Positions 6,171 to 11,258 of a stretch of 11,258 bases of DNA are shown here, piece by piece. The translations under genes and the position numbers were made by a program. The stretch comes from an uncultured Ruminococcus sp. (lineage in GTDB: Bacteria > Bacillota > Clostridia > Oscillospirales > Ruminococcaceae): positions 1 to 11,258 of the forward strand of contig CALESG010000043.1 in NCBI GenBank assembly GCA_937907215.1, read 5' to 3'. Under the pieces are notes generated by a model, which saw only the letters and a list, made by a program, of their open reading frames with translations, was not told the origin of the DNA and did not search any database. The first letter of the stretch is position 1; each line of letters opens with the position of its first letter.

Positions 6171-6452
6171 TTACTTTTCACTATCAACGAATTTTTTATA
6201 ATCCAGACGAATAATATTATCAGAATTACATTGATAGGCTATACGCCCAATAGTGCCAATATAGTTAATGGTTAAATCAGAATGTAATGCAAAAAAATTA
6301 TCAATTTCTTTTTCTGTTGGTTTAGCTCCATCTGAAAAAATAAAACCTTCTTTTTCAACGTCATGCAAAAAGCGCATTGCAGTTTCAGAATCTGACAAGT
6401 ATACATATACTGCTTTTGAATTGGATTTAACCAGATTTGTAAGACTGTTCAT
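6171..6452 (-). CDS. 93-aa phage/plasmid-style hypothetical protein under riboswitch-like control
   Basis: A soluble protein with no recognised catalytic motif. The pattern ETAMRFLHDVEKEGFIFSDG followed by KPTEKEIDNFFALH and TINYIGTIGRIAY resembles small accessory proteins of Firmicute phages and plasmids that I have seen but cannot assign. The start is secure: TTTGGAGG is followed by 6 bases and ATG 6452. Transcription begins about 165 bases upstream, and the leader carries an aptamer-like fold and terminator (6494-6617), so expression should respond to a ligand. The downstream resolvase has its own promoter, but read-through is possible since no strong terminator lies between them. Confidence 0.75.
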   Translation of the reverse strand: MNSLTNLVKSNSKAVYVYLSDSETAMRFLHDVEKEGFIFSDGAKPTEKEIDNFFALHSDLTINYIGTIGRIAYQCNSDNIIRLDYKKFVDSEK

Positions 6453-6493
6453 GATGAACCTCCAAAGTTTATATTACCAATAAAAGATATAAG

Positions 6494-6617
6494 AAAAACC
6501 CATCGGAAACGATGGGCTAAAAGTCAATATAACCCATCGGTCAAGCTTTAGCACCTTGCATTTCTGTAGGTTGCTGTACGGTCAACGAGCTTTGTCTCTC
6601 ACGTACTCTTAATGGTT
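6494..6617 (-). promoter_or_regulatory. SAM-clan-like riboswitch with terminator/antiterminator
   Basis: The transcript starts near 6617. Its core reads AGCAACCU...AAGGUGCUAAA, the signature of the S-box (SAM-I) and SAM-I/IV aptamers, after a GUACG/CGUAC stem that holds a GAG/CUC hairpin. The 5' end (AACCAUUAAG, 6617-6608) can pair with CUUGA and GGGUU in CUUGACCGAUGGGUU as a P1 helix. CGATGGGTT (6539-6531) can instead pair with AGCCCATCG as an antiterminator. The terminator CCCATCG-TTTC-CGATGGG with TTTTTC (6516-6494) uses the same middle segment. Ligand binding to P1 would therefore switch the gene off. The class is from memory of the motif and the ligand is inferred. Confidence 0.6.
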
Positions 6618-6623
6618 GTTATT

Positions 6624-6652
6624 ATTATACATCTAAAATTATATATTGTCAA
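6624..6652 (-). promoter_or_regulatory. Promoter of the riboswitch-controlled 93-aa gene
   Basis: Perfect consensus on the - strand: TTGACA (6652-6647), 17 bases, TATAAT (6629-6624). Confidence 0.85.
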
Positions 6653-6655
6653 GCA

Positions 6656-7072
6656 AAATTTGATACATTACCGACATCGAAATTTTAATCATTGTTTTTT
6701 TACAAAATGCTCCTAAATTGATACTTTACAATGATTTACCGAACCGACCGAAAATCAGTACTTTCAAGCCTCAAGCCCTCAATTATTGAGGACTTAACAT
6801 CTTCTGTCGAAAATCACCGAAAGCATTAGCTCATATTAGCCCTATAATCGAGTTTAATAGCCTTGACATAATCTTTACTATATAAGCATAAAAGGCTATT
6901 ACAAACAAAATATAGCCATATACAATAAGCTAATAATCTCTTGTTGGTTATTCCTAATCTATACAATTGATTATTAGATTATTGCTGACCGTTTACGGTC
7001 TGAACAATAAGTATAGTATTATGTCTTGAAAGACGGTCTAATAAACCAATACTATTGTTTATGGTTTATTTA
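6656..7072. other. Non-coding, hairpin-rich block; candidate replication origin of the element
   Basis: About 420 bases with no gene. The left part (6670-6823) has a cluster of ACCGA and CGAAA motifs, including CCGAAAATC at 6748 and TCGAAAATCACCGAAA at 6807, plus a TTGATAC pair at 6659 and 6719. A perfect palindrome, CCTCAAT-T-ATTGAGG, is at 6777-6791. The right part is AT-rich with several inverted repeats: AATAGCCTT/AAGGCTATT (6856-6864, 6892-6900), GACCG-TTTA-CGGTC (about 6987-7000), and AATAAACC/GGTTTATT (7040-7047, 7063-7070) enclosing CAATA-C-TATTG. Repeats plus AT-rich dyads beside a helicase gene fit an origin, but no known origin family is recognised. Confidence 0.4.
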
Positions 7073-7073
7073 G

Positions 7074-7116
7074 CGCCCCCCTTTTTCTATTATATCTTTA
7101 TAGAGAATGGGGGGCG
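7074..7116. terminator. GC-rich hairpin at the 3' end of the helicase gene
   Basis: CGCCCCCC (7074-7081) pairs perfectly with GGGGGGCG (7109-7116), with an inner TCTAT/ATAGA stem. It begins 6 bases past the helicase stop. Neither side has a good U-run, so it may stabilise mRNA or belong to the origin-like block rather than terminate. Confidence 0.5.
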
Positions 7117-7121
7117 TTCAG

Positions 7122-8843
7122 TTACTTAATTGTATAATATCCTCTTTTGTTAGTTTTCATATTTTCAAATAATTCCTTAATTGATGTATCTTTTCCTTTA
7201 ATTCTTCGGAATTGTTTTTGTGTTAAATTCAGTTCAGACAACATATTACTTATATGAAATATATCACCTTTTGTTTTCATCAATAACCATTCTAATATTT
7301 TTTTAGTGTTAGTATCTTGTTTACGTTCTTTAGCTTTCAATAATTTAAAGTCTAAAGGTGTATCAATAACATTTATAGTAGCACCATATGAACCATATCG
7401 AGTTTTTAACAACTCTATAAGATACTTATATTGATTTGTATTGAAAAGTATTGTATATGTAACCATATCGGTATTATCTGTATTTCTGATTTTTGTACGA
7501 TATAAATTTTGTTCAATATCTGCAAGTATAGTATTATACATTACAGTATCAATTTTCGATTTCCCTGATACAATAGTAATTTTTCTACCTTCATACTTCT
7601 CTAATGCGTTATATCCGGCTTGTAATTTGTATGTTAAATCTGAATATCTGTACAAACCAACTTGTATAATATCAGTTTTATCTCTGTAGTTGTTTTTACC
7701 TTTGATATTTCCAAAGTGATTAATAATGTTGAAATGCTTCTTTAGAATTGGTTCTATCTTTTGATATGTAAATATAACATCACATTTATTAGGTAAGCTT
7801 TTTATGTAATCTACAATGCAATCAATATATTCATTCCTGTCTGGTTTATCAAATCTGTTTCTACTTGTTGTGATATTAACACAATTTATTGTTAGTTTAT
7901 TTAAAGGCAACATAAAATCAGAACAATTAACAATATTAACATATGATACATCATAATCAGGTGATATATCAGCAGTGCCATCTAATACATATATTTTTGC
8001 GCCTGATGCAATCATTTTATCTTTGTTATTAATAAAAACAGTAAAATAATTTTCATATTTCTGTTCCAATGTTTTTGATTTAATTTTACAACTGGTAAAT
8101 GTTGCACCATCATAAACTATTTGTATTATAGCTAATATATTTTTATAGCTTTCTATATCGTACCTCTGCAACTTTAATCTATATTTATTTATCAATTTTA
8201 TAAATTGTTCGTCATTTTCTGATATGGTTTCATTATCCTTATAATGCCACAATTCTAATTTACCTTTAGTATTTAACTGTTCATATTCTTTAATGATGTT
8301 TTGAAATTTTGTTCTTAATATCTCCCACTGTGTAATTAACCAATCTTTATTAGTTAGTTCTACAGTATTATCTAACGCAATATGTAAGGCTGTGTCAATG
8401 TTATTAAATGTTTTTATATTGATTTTTATTTGCTCACTGAAATATGGTTTTTCATCAAATATGATTATTTTTCTATTTTTAGTCAACTCCTTAATTTCTT
8501 CGACAGTAAAATTAAAATACCTTTGCGTAGTCATCAGCACTATATTTTTTAAGTGCAATGTTTTCAACTCTGTACTTATGTTGTCTGAAGTCAGCAAGGT
8601 TAATTTGTTTTGATTTCTTTTTATGTATTCAATTAAATCACTATCAGTTATATAATCCTTGAGTCTGTCTATTTCGTCTGTTACGATTATCAACTTTTCA
8701 TTTGTTGATAATGCTTGGTATAATCTGTATTTAATATATGTTGATTTTCCCAATCCGCAACGGATAGGGAAAACATCAACTATATTTGTATCATTTGATG
8801 GTTTAATATGTTCGTCAAGAAATTGGTTTAGTTCTGTATTCAA
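7122..8843 (-). CDS. SF2/DEAD-like helicase, probable replication protein of the element
   Basis: A 573-aa protein. Motif I (Walker A) is CGLGKST with K33, motif Ia is near LIIVTDE (51-57), motif Ib near VLMTTQRYF (102-110), motif II is IIIFDEKP with D130-E131, and a motif III-like LDGTAD lies at 287-292. The second RecA-like half includes IIQVGLYRYSDL, a pattern I associate with plasmid- and phage-borne DEAD-like proteins. The last 70 residues are basic and helical and may bind DNA. It would use ATP to open or move along DNA, most plausibly for element replication. The start is TTG 8843, with AAAGGAGG seven bases upstream; the TTG overlaps the TGA of the preceding 32-aa gene, so translation is probably coupled. 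No primase or relaxase motif is seen. Confidence 0.75.
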   Translation of the reverse strand: MNTELNQFLDEHIKPSNDTNIVDVFPIRCGLGKSTYIKYRLYQALSTNEKLIIVTDEIDRLKDYITDSDLIEYIKRNQNKLTLLTSDNISTELKTLHLKNIVLMTTQRYFNFTVEEIKELTKNRKIIIFDEKPYFSEQIKINIKTFNNIDTALHIALDNTVELTNKDWLITQWEILRTKFQNIIKEYEQLNTKGKLELWHYKDNETISENDEQFIKLINKYRLKLQRYDIESYKNILAIIQIVYDGATFTSCKIKSKTLEQKYENYFTVFINNKDKMIASGAKIYVLDGTADISPDYDVSYVNIVNCSDFMLPLNKLTINCVNITTSRNRFDKPDRNEYIDCIVDYIKSLPNKCDVIFTYQKIEPILKKHFNIINHFGNIKGKNNYRDKTDIIQVGLYRYSDLTYKLQAGYNALEKYEGRKITIVSGKSKIDTVMYNTILADIEQNLYRTKIRNTDNTDMVTYTILFNTNQYKYLIELLKTRYGSYGATINVIDTPLDFKLLKAKERKQDTNTKKILEWLLMKTKGDIFHISNMLSELNLTQKQFRRIKGKDTSIKELFENMKTNKRGYYTIK

Positions 8844-8938
8844 TTACTTGCCTCCTTTGCTTCTTTGAATGATGCTGTTTCTTCGTAGATTTCTGTTGTG
8901 GTTAAAAACATATCCTTAGTTTTTGTTTCTTTCATCAT
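8840..8938 (-). CDS. 32-aa acidic/basic peptide overlapping the helicase start
   Basis: The frame begins MMKETKTKDMF at ATG 8938 and ends with ...EAKEASN at TGA 8842-8840. AAAGGAG lies seven bases upstream of the ATG, a better site than many real genes here have. Its stop codon overlaps the TTG start of the helicase, and the helicase ribosome binding site lies in its last codons, so it may act as a coupling frame as well as a peptide. It is strongly charged with a TTTEIYEETASFKEAKEA helix-like stretch and has no membrane segment. No function is known to me. Confidence 0.6.
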   Translation of the reverse strand: MMKETKTKDMFLTTTEIYEETASFKEAKEASN

Positions 8939-8950
8939 TGGTTTACTCCT

Positions 8951-9160
8951 TTAGATTAAAAATTTTTTGATTTCCTGATATTGTTTAATAGCTCTATCAA
9001 GGTTATTTGATTTTTCAAATGTAAAGATATTAAAATCTTTAATATTTCTGTTTGGTTCTATTTCTAATAGTTTAAAACCTTTTAACATTAAGAACCCTGC
9101 AAGCCTTTGATTAAATACTTTGAATATAATTACTACCTCTCTTTCTGAAAATAAACGCAA
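8951..9160 (-). CDS. DUF5659-like small protein
   Basis: The core FKVFNQRLAGFLMLKGFKLL, followed by RNIKDFNIFTFE and a helical end (LDRAIKQYQEI), matches my memory of the DUF5659 family, small proteins of Firmicute phages and integrative elements of unknown role. The start is uncertain. The frame opens at TTG 9160, which has no ribosome binding site. An excellent AGAGAGGT lies inside the frame just before ATT 9130 and ATA 9127, and family members usually begin close to the FKVFNQR segment, so a rare ATT or ATA start is likely. It is the first gene of the operon leading to the 32-aa peptide and the helicase, and follows a structured leader of about 200 bases. Confidence 0.65.
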   Translation of the reverse strand: MRLFSEREVVIIFKVFNQRLAGFLMLKGFKLLEIEPNRNIKDFNIFTFEKSNNLDRAIKQYQEIKKFLI

Positions 9161-9186
9161 AAAAGACTATGCAAAATCGAACATAG
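9158..9186 (-). terminator. Possible attenuator with a 5-codon leader peptide
   Basis: On the - strand CTATG (9186-9182) pairs with CATAG (9171-9167), followed by TCTTTTTTG. The same bases encode a tiny frame, MFDFA-stop (9184-9167), with AAAGGGA seven bases upstream. A ribosome on it would cover the stem. The stem is only 5 bp, so this is tentative. Confidence 0.3.
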
Positions 9187-9342
9187 GTAAATCCCTTTGT
9201 AGTAAACGAGTTACTATAATTAGGACTTTTTTTATTAGCCGAATTACATCAGCTAACCCTATATTCAATCAAGCATAGCCTTAAACTTTTATTAGCAAGG
9301 AAATCGCTCCGCACATTGCGGTTAGATTGAATCTAAATTGTA
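9187..9342 (-). promoter_or_regulatory. Structured leader of the helicase operon
   Basis: From the expected start near 9342 the RNA contains ATTCAATC, which can pair with a later GATTGAAT, and CTAACC, which can pair with a still later GGTTAG. The two pairings cross, so they are alternatives or a pseudoknot. CCGC/GCGG and TTAGC/GCTAA hairpins lie within and after. No protein is encoded. This may control copy number or operon expression; I do not recognise a named RNA class. Confidence 0.45.
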
Positions 9343-9348
9343 TTTTGT

Positions 9349-9377
9349 ATTATATCACAATTTTTATTATTTGTCAA
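9349..9377 (-). promoter_or_regulatory. Promoter of the helicase operon
   Basis: Perfect consensus on the - strand: TTGACA (9377-9372), 17 bases, TATAAT (9354-9349). A CIRCE-like palindrome begins 8 bases upstream of the -35 box. Confidence 0.85.
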
Positions 9378-9384
9378 GCACTTT

Positions 9385-9411
9385 TTAGCACTTTTATTTA
9401 TCGAGTGCTAA
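9385..9411. promoter_or_regulatory. CIRCE-like (HrcA) operator
   Basis: TTAGCACTT (9385-9393), exactly nine bases, GAGTGCTAA (9403-9411). The CIRCE consensus is TTAGCACTC-N9-GAGTGCTAA, so 17 of 18 positions match with the right spacing. It lies between the stop of the 63-aa gene and the -35 box of the helicase operon promoter, upstream of the promoter rather than downstream as is usual. There is no U-run on either side, which argues against a terminator. Confidence 0.6.
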
Positions 9412-9430
9412 AATTAATAAAACCTAAGTT

Positions 9431-9622
9431 TTATTTTTTATTACGGTTCTTAATGTAACTCTTTGTGATCTTTTTACGCTCTTTTTCAGATTTTCCGATC
9501 ATTTCTTCCATCATCTGTTCCATTTCTTCGTGGGTAAGCACCTGAGTATCTTTAGTCAAAGTTTCGTATATATCAGCTATAAAATAAATTGCTAATATTC
9601 CAAGTATAATTAAAATTGGCAT
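9431..9622 (-). CDS. 63-aa single-span membrane protein, unknown function
   Basis: It starts MPILIILGILAIYFIADIYE at ATG 9622, with GGAAGGAG placed eight bases upstream; a longer frame from 9640 has no such site. One hydrophobic helix (residues 2-19) is followed by an acidic stretch (EEMEQMMEEMIG) and a strongly basic tail (KERKKITKSYIKNRNKK), so it is probably anchored with the tail in the cytoplasm. It has its own promoter at 9677-9705. The family is unknown to me. A toxin or a membrane-linked partition or exclusion role would be guesses. Confidence 0.65.
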   Translation of the reverse strand: MPILIILGILAIYFIADIYETLTKDTQVLTHEEMEQMMEEMIGKSEKERKKITKSYIKNRNKK

Positions 9623-9676
9623 ATGACATTCTCCTTCCATTAAACGACTTCACTTAAATCCAAAAATCTTATATAT

Positions 9677-9705
9677 ATTATACCATAAAATTCAAAGTTT
9701 GTAAA
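9677..9705 (-). promoter_or_regulatory. Promoter of the 63-aa membrane protein gene
   Basis: TTTACA (9705-9700), 17 bases, TATAAT (9682-9677) on the - strand, with the start expected near 9670. Confidence 0.7.
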
Positions 9706-9731
9706 GTGTTTTGTGAATATATAACCAATAA

Positions 9732-10016
9732 TTAACTATATCTTTGATTTGCAAGTGTGACATCCACGCAAAAGTGCGTAACTACAGCTTCAGCTATTTT
9801 GTTTGCGGCTTGCCTTAATTCGCATAAAGAAAAACCATATTTTATATCACTTTCTAATCTGAATATAATCTCTTCATCATCCATTTTATAAAAAACAAAA
9901 GTCAAAGGCTTATACAAATTGCTAAGGTAATTATAAATATTTTCTGTTAATGTATTATCCTTAACAAGTATTGATATAAATTGTTTGTTATCATCTTTAG
10001 ATGTAAATTTAATCAT
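9732..10016 (-). CDS. 94-aa hypothetical protein co-transcribed with the integrase
   Basis: It begins MIKFTSKDDNKQF at ATG 10016; TGAGGT (10030-10025) is eight bases upstream and lies at the last integrase codons, so the two genes are transcribed and perhaps translated together. GTG 10022 is a possible alternative start. The N-terminal half alternates beta-like strands with acidic turns (FVFYKMDDEEIIFRLESD), and the C-terminal part is helical (ELRQAANKIAEAV). No helix-turn-helix is obvious, which argues mildly against a classical excisionase, although position directly after an integrase is where directionality factors often sit. I do not recognise the family. Confidence 0.65.
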   Translation of the reverse strand: MIKFTSKDDNKQFISILVKDNTLTENIYNYLSNLYKPLTFVFYKMDDEEIIFRLESDIKYGFSLCELRQAANKIAEAVVTHFCVDVTLANQRYS

Positions 10017-10022
10017 TTTCAC

Positions 10023-10955
10023 TTACCTCATTTTTATAAATTTTTTATTGCTGAATTTATCCAGCAAATTGATTTCATTAACTTGTTTCGCAACATCGCT
10101 AACAAGCAGATTGACATAATTCTGCGTTGTGCTTAAATTGCTATGCCCTAAAAGTCTTGATAAGGTTACAACGTTACCACCGCTTAGAATCCATTGTTTA
10201 GCAAATGTATGCCGGTATCTGTGCAAACCTGTTGTTTCTATTCCCCTACTCTTATTAAAACGACATAGCATATTATAACAGGTTGATTTTTTTAATTGGC
10301 TGCCATAAGCATTACAAAACAGCCAATCATCTTTATTGTGATATTGCCGATATTTCAAAAAGTCTTTTATGATATTAAGCATTGATTGATTCAAAGGAAT
10401 TAACAATGGCTTTCGTGTTTTTGTTACTCTTACATTGAGCATATAGTTATCAAAATCAACATCTTTTACTTTTAGTTCCATTAAGCTATGTTGTCTTATA
10501 CCTGTACTAAAAAGTAAACAGCTTATCACCCACGATTCATATTCTATGAAACTGCACTTTTTAATATTTGGTTTTTGCAAAAGTGTAGCAAGCTCATTCT
10601 CTGTATATGTTTCCACTGATGCTTTATCAACCTTTATACTTTGCATTTTAAATGGCTGTATATGCCCATTATCCATTAGGTAGTGTAGAGTTGTAATAAG
10701 ATCTCTTAAATAAGAATTAATACTTATATCATTTGTCAAATGCTCTTTGAGATACAAAACATAACCATCATACATACTTTTAGTTATATCATCAAGTGGC
10801 ATATCAGGATTAAAATAATAAAAGAATTGTTTATAACTTTGCTTATAATGGTTTATAGTTGCCTCTCGCAAGTTGCGCTGTTTGCAATACTCAATGTACT
10901 TATCACAACCATCAGAAAACGTTAATGTTATTTGTTTCATTTTTAACCTTTTCAT
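10023..10955 (-). CDS. Tyrosine recombinase/integrase of the element
   Basis: A 310-aa phage-integrase-family protein that would insert and excise the element. The N-terminal SAM-like core-binding domain spans about residues 10-100 and the catalytic domain about 115-290. The catalytic set is complete: R154 (TGIRQHSL), K179 (VTKTRK), H245-x-x-R248 (LHRYRH), H271 (LLGHSN) and nucleophile Y280 (TTQNYVN). There is no extra arm-binding domain, so it is XerC/D-sized. ATG 10955 is chosen, with GGGCGGTGA just upstream; the frame reaches 10985, but those codons fall in a terminator hairpin (10972-11018). Position at the right end, next to the repeat, and co-transcription with a small gene fit an integration module. 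Confidence 0.93.
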   Translation of the reverse strand: MKRLKMKQITLTFSDGCDKYIEYCKQRNLREATINHYKQSYKQFFYYFNPDMPLDDITKSMYDGYVLYLKEHLTNDISINSYLRDLITTLHYLMDNGHIQPFKMQSIKVDKASVETYTENELATLLQKPNIKKCSFIEYESWVISCLLFSTGIRQHSLMELKVKDVDFDNYMLNVRVTKTRKPLLIPLNQSMLNIIKDFLKYRQYHNKDDWLFCNAYGSQLKKSTCYNMLCRFNKSRGIETTGLHRYRHTFAKQWILSGGNVVTLSRLLGHSNLSTTQNYVNLLVSDVAKQVNEINLLDKFSNKKFIKMR

Positions 10956-10971
10956 TTGTTTCACCGCCCCA

Positions 10972-11018
10972 AAAAAATTAGACACATCACAAGGAAAAAC
11001 CTTAAATAATGTGTCTAA
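10972..11018 (-). terminator. Terminator in front of the integrase gene
   Basis: On the - strand TTAGACACAT (11018-11009) pairs perfectly with ATGTGTCTAA (10988-10979), with an inner AAGG/CCTT, followed by seven T. It lies directly before the integrase ribosome binding site and would stop transcripts entering from the disrupted host gene on the right, or act as an attenuator. One arm contains the 15-bp sequence that recurs inverted at 5247-5261. Confidence 0.75.
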
Positions 11019-11154
11019 CTTAAATCATTGTAGATATATGTACATCAAGCAATACTGCTTATATGCATTATATGCAAATATCACGTATTTACGCTTAAAA
11101 CTTACCAGCGTTAGCAGCTTCTTCAACAGAAACGGCAACAGCTACAGTTGCTCC
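11019..11154. other. Right terminal region of the element
   Basis: No gene is assigned. 11060-11090 holds ATGCATTATATGCA-type palindromes and a TACGTGATATTTGCATATA-like sequence (- strand) related to TACGATATTTGCGCATATA at 5205-5223 (+ strand), so the two ends are partly inverted copies. 11095-11154 is distinctly richer in GC and has codon-like periodicity on the - strand. No good integrase promoter is seen, though a TATAAT lies near 11068. Confidence 0.45.
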
Positions 11155-11258
11155 CATCATTAACACGGAAGTTACATACGCATGATTTATTTACGACAAC
11201 TTTCTGAGATGTTGAATTATCACGAACTAACAAGCTATTATTATTTACTTCCAAAACA
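11123..11258 (-). pseudogene. Right, truncated copy of the 72-aa target gene (partial)
   Basis: The frame enters from the right edge and matches residues about 6-40 of the left copy, with Glu to Lys at the single base difference (11203). It then leaves homology at 11154, adds about ten cysteine-rich codons (GSNCSCCRFC) and stops at TGA 11125-11123. It therefore lacks the second half, including the IPPQISA segment. Its start lies outside the window. It is most simply the chromosomal 5' end of the gene cut by integration. Confidence 0.75.
11155..11258. repeat. Right direct repeat bounding the element (attR-like)
   Basis: 103 of 104 bases equal 5008-5111 in the same orientation. It reaches the window edge, so the full length is unknown. 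Confidence 0.9.

Larger units (their letters stand above)
5008..11154. mobile_element. Integrated plasmid-like element, about 6.1 kb, tyrosine-recombinase type
   Basis: Limits are set by the direct repeats. Inside are a tyrosine integrase next to the right end, a serine resolvase next to the left end, a helicase/Rep candidate, a hairpin-rich possible origin, and several small genes of phage or plasmid style. All genes are on the - strand. The region is visibly more AT-rich than the left flank. A 15-bp sequence, TAGACACATTATTTA, occurs near both ends in opposite orientation (5247-5261 and 11003-11017), as do related TACG..ATATTTGC sequences; these may be recombinase arm sites. No relaxase, coat, packaging or conjugation gene is visible. 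Confidence 0.8.

Noticed and set aside
6656..7072. CRISPR array in the repeat-rich non-coding block
   Set aside because: The repeats are short, unequal and irregularly spaced, and no cas gene is present.
9385..9411. Reading the CIRCE-like palindrome as a terminator of the 63-aa gene
   Set aside because: No T-run follows on either strand, while arm sequence and 9-base spacing match the HrcA operator.
10873..11163. 96-aa + strand frame over the integrase start and right end
   Set aside because: It is antisense to the integrase, its hairpin leader and the repeat; no ribosome binding site and no recognisable domain.
5008..11258. tRNA-gene attachment site or transposon ends with short target duplication
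   Set aside because: No tRNA sequence was found at either end, and the long repeat lies in a protein-coding frame; there is no transposase.

Overview
The window reads as chromosomal DNA of a Firmicute, most likely a gut clostridium of the Ruminococcus/Oscillospiraceae kind. The evidence is the rubrerythrin, the AT-rich sequence, ribosome binding sites of the AGGAGG type, sigma-A-like promoters of the TTGACA-17-TATAAT form, and TTG/GTG starts. The genus is an inference from gene style, not from a search.

Region 1 (1-4450) is ordinary chromosome. A rubrerythrin and a short ClC-type anion transporter lie head to tail on the + strand and are probably co-transcribed. They are followed by a 162-bp stretch that folds almost end to end into one long hairpin, and by two terminators. 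On the - strand come an HD-domain protein with its own promoter, and a probable GNAT acetyltransferase - short-chain dehydrogenase operon behind a strong promoter.

Region 2 (4447-4811) is a compact type I toxin-antitoxin cassette. A 33-aa holin-like membrane toxin is on the - strand and a convergent short RNA on the + strand. Both have near-perfect promoters, and the toxin ribosome binding site is locked in a small hairpin.

Region 3 (about 5008-11154) is a roughly 6.1-kb AT-rich integrated element. It is bounded by a direct repeat of at least 104 bp (5008-5111 and 11155-11258, one mismatch) that lies inside a gene for a small unknown protein. The left copy of that gene is whole. The right copy switches to element sequence at about codon 40. 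From right to left the element carries a tyrosine integrase with a small partner gene, a 63-aa membrane protein, and a replication-like operon (DUF5659-like protein, 32-aa peptide, 573-aa SF2-type helicase/Rep candidate). Then come a hairpin-rich non-coding block that could be an origin, a SAM-clan-like riboswitch controlling a 93-aa gene, and a serine resolvase. No relaxase, capsid or conjugation gene is visible. The best description is an integrated plasmid-like or satellite-like element whose helicase may copy it, resolvase may resolve multimers and integrase may move it.

Regulation is unusually visible here. There are nine promoters with 17-bp spacing, a riboswitch with mutually exclusive terminator and antiterminator, a CIRCE-like (HrcA) operator, a terminator in front of the integrase, and an element-borne promoter that would drive the restored host gene.
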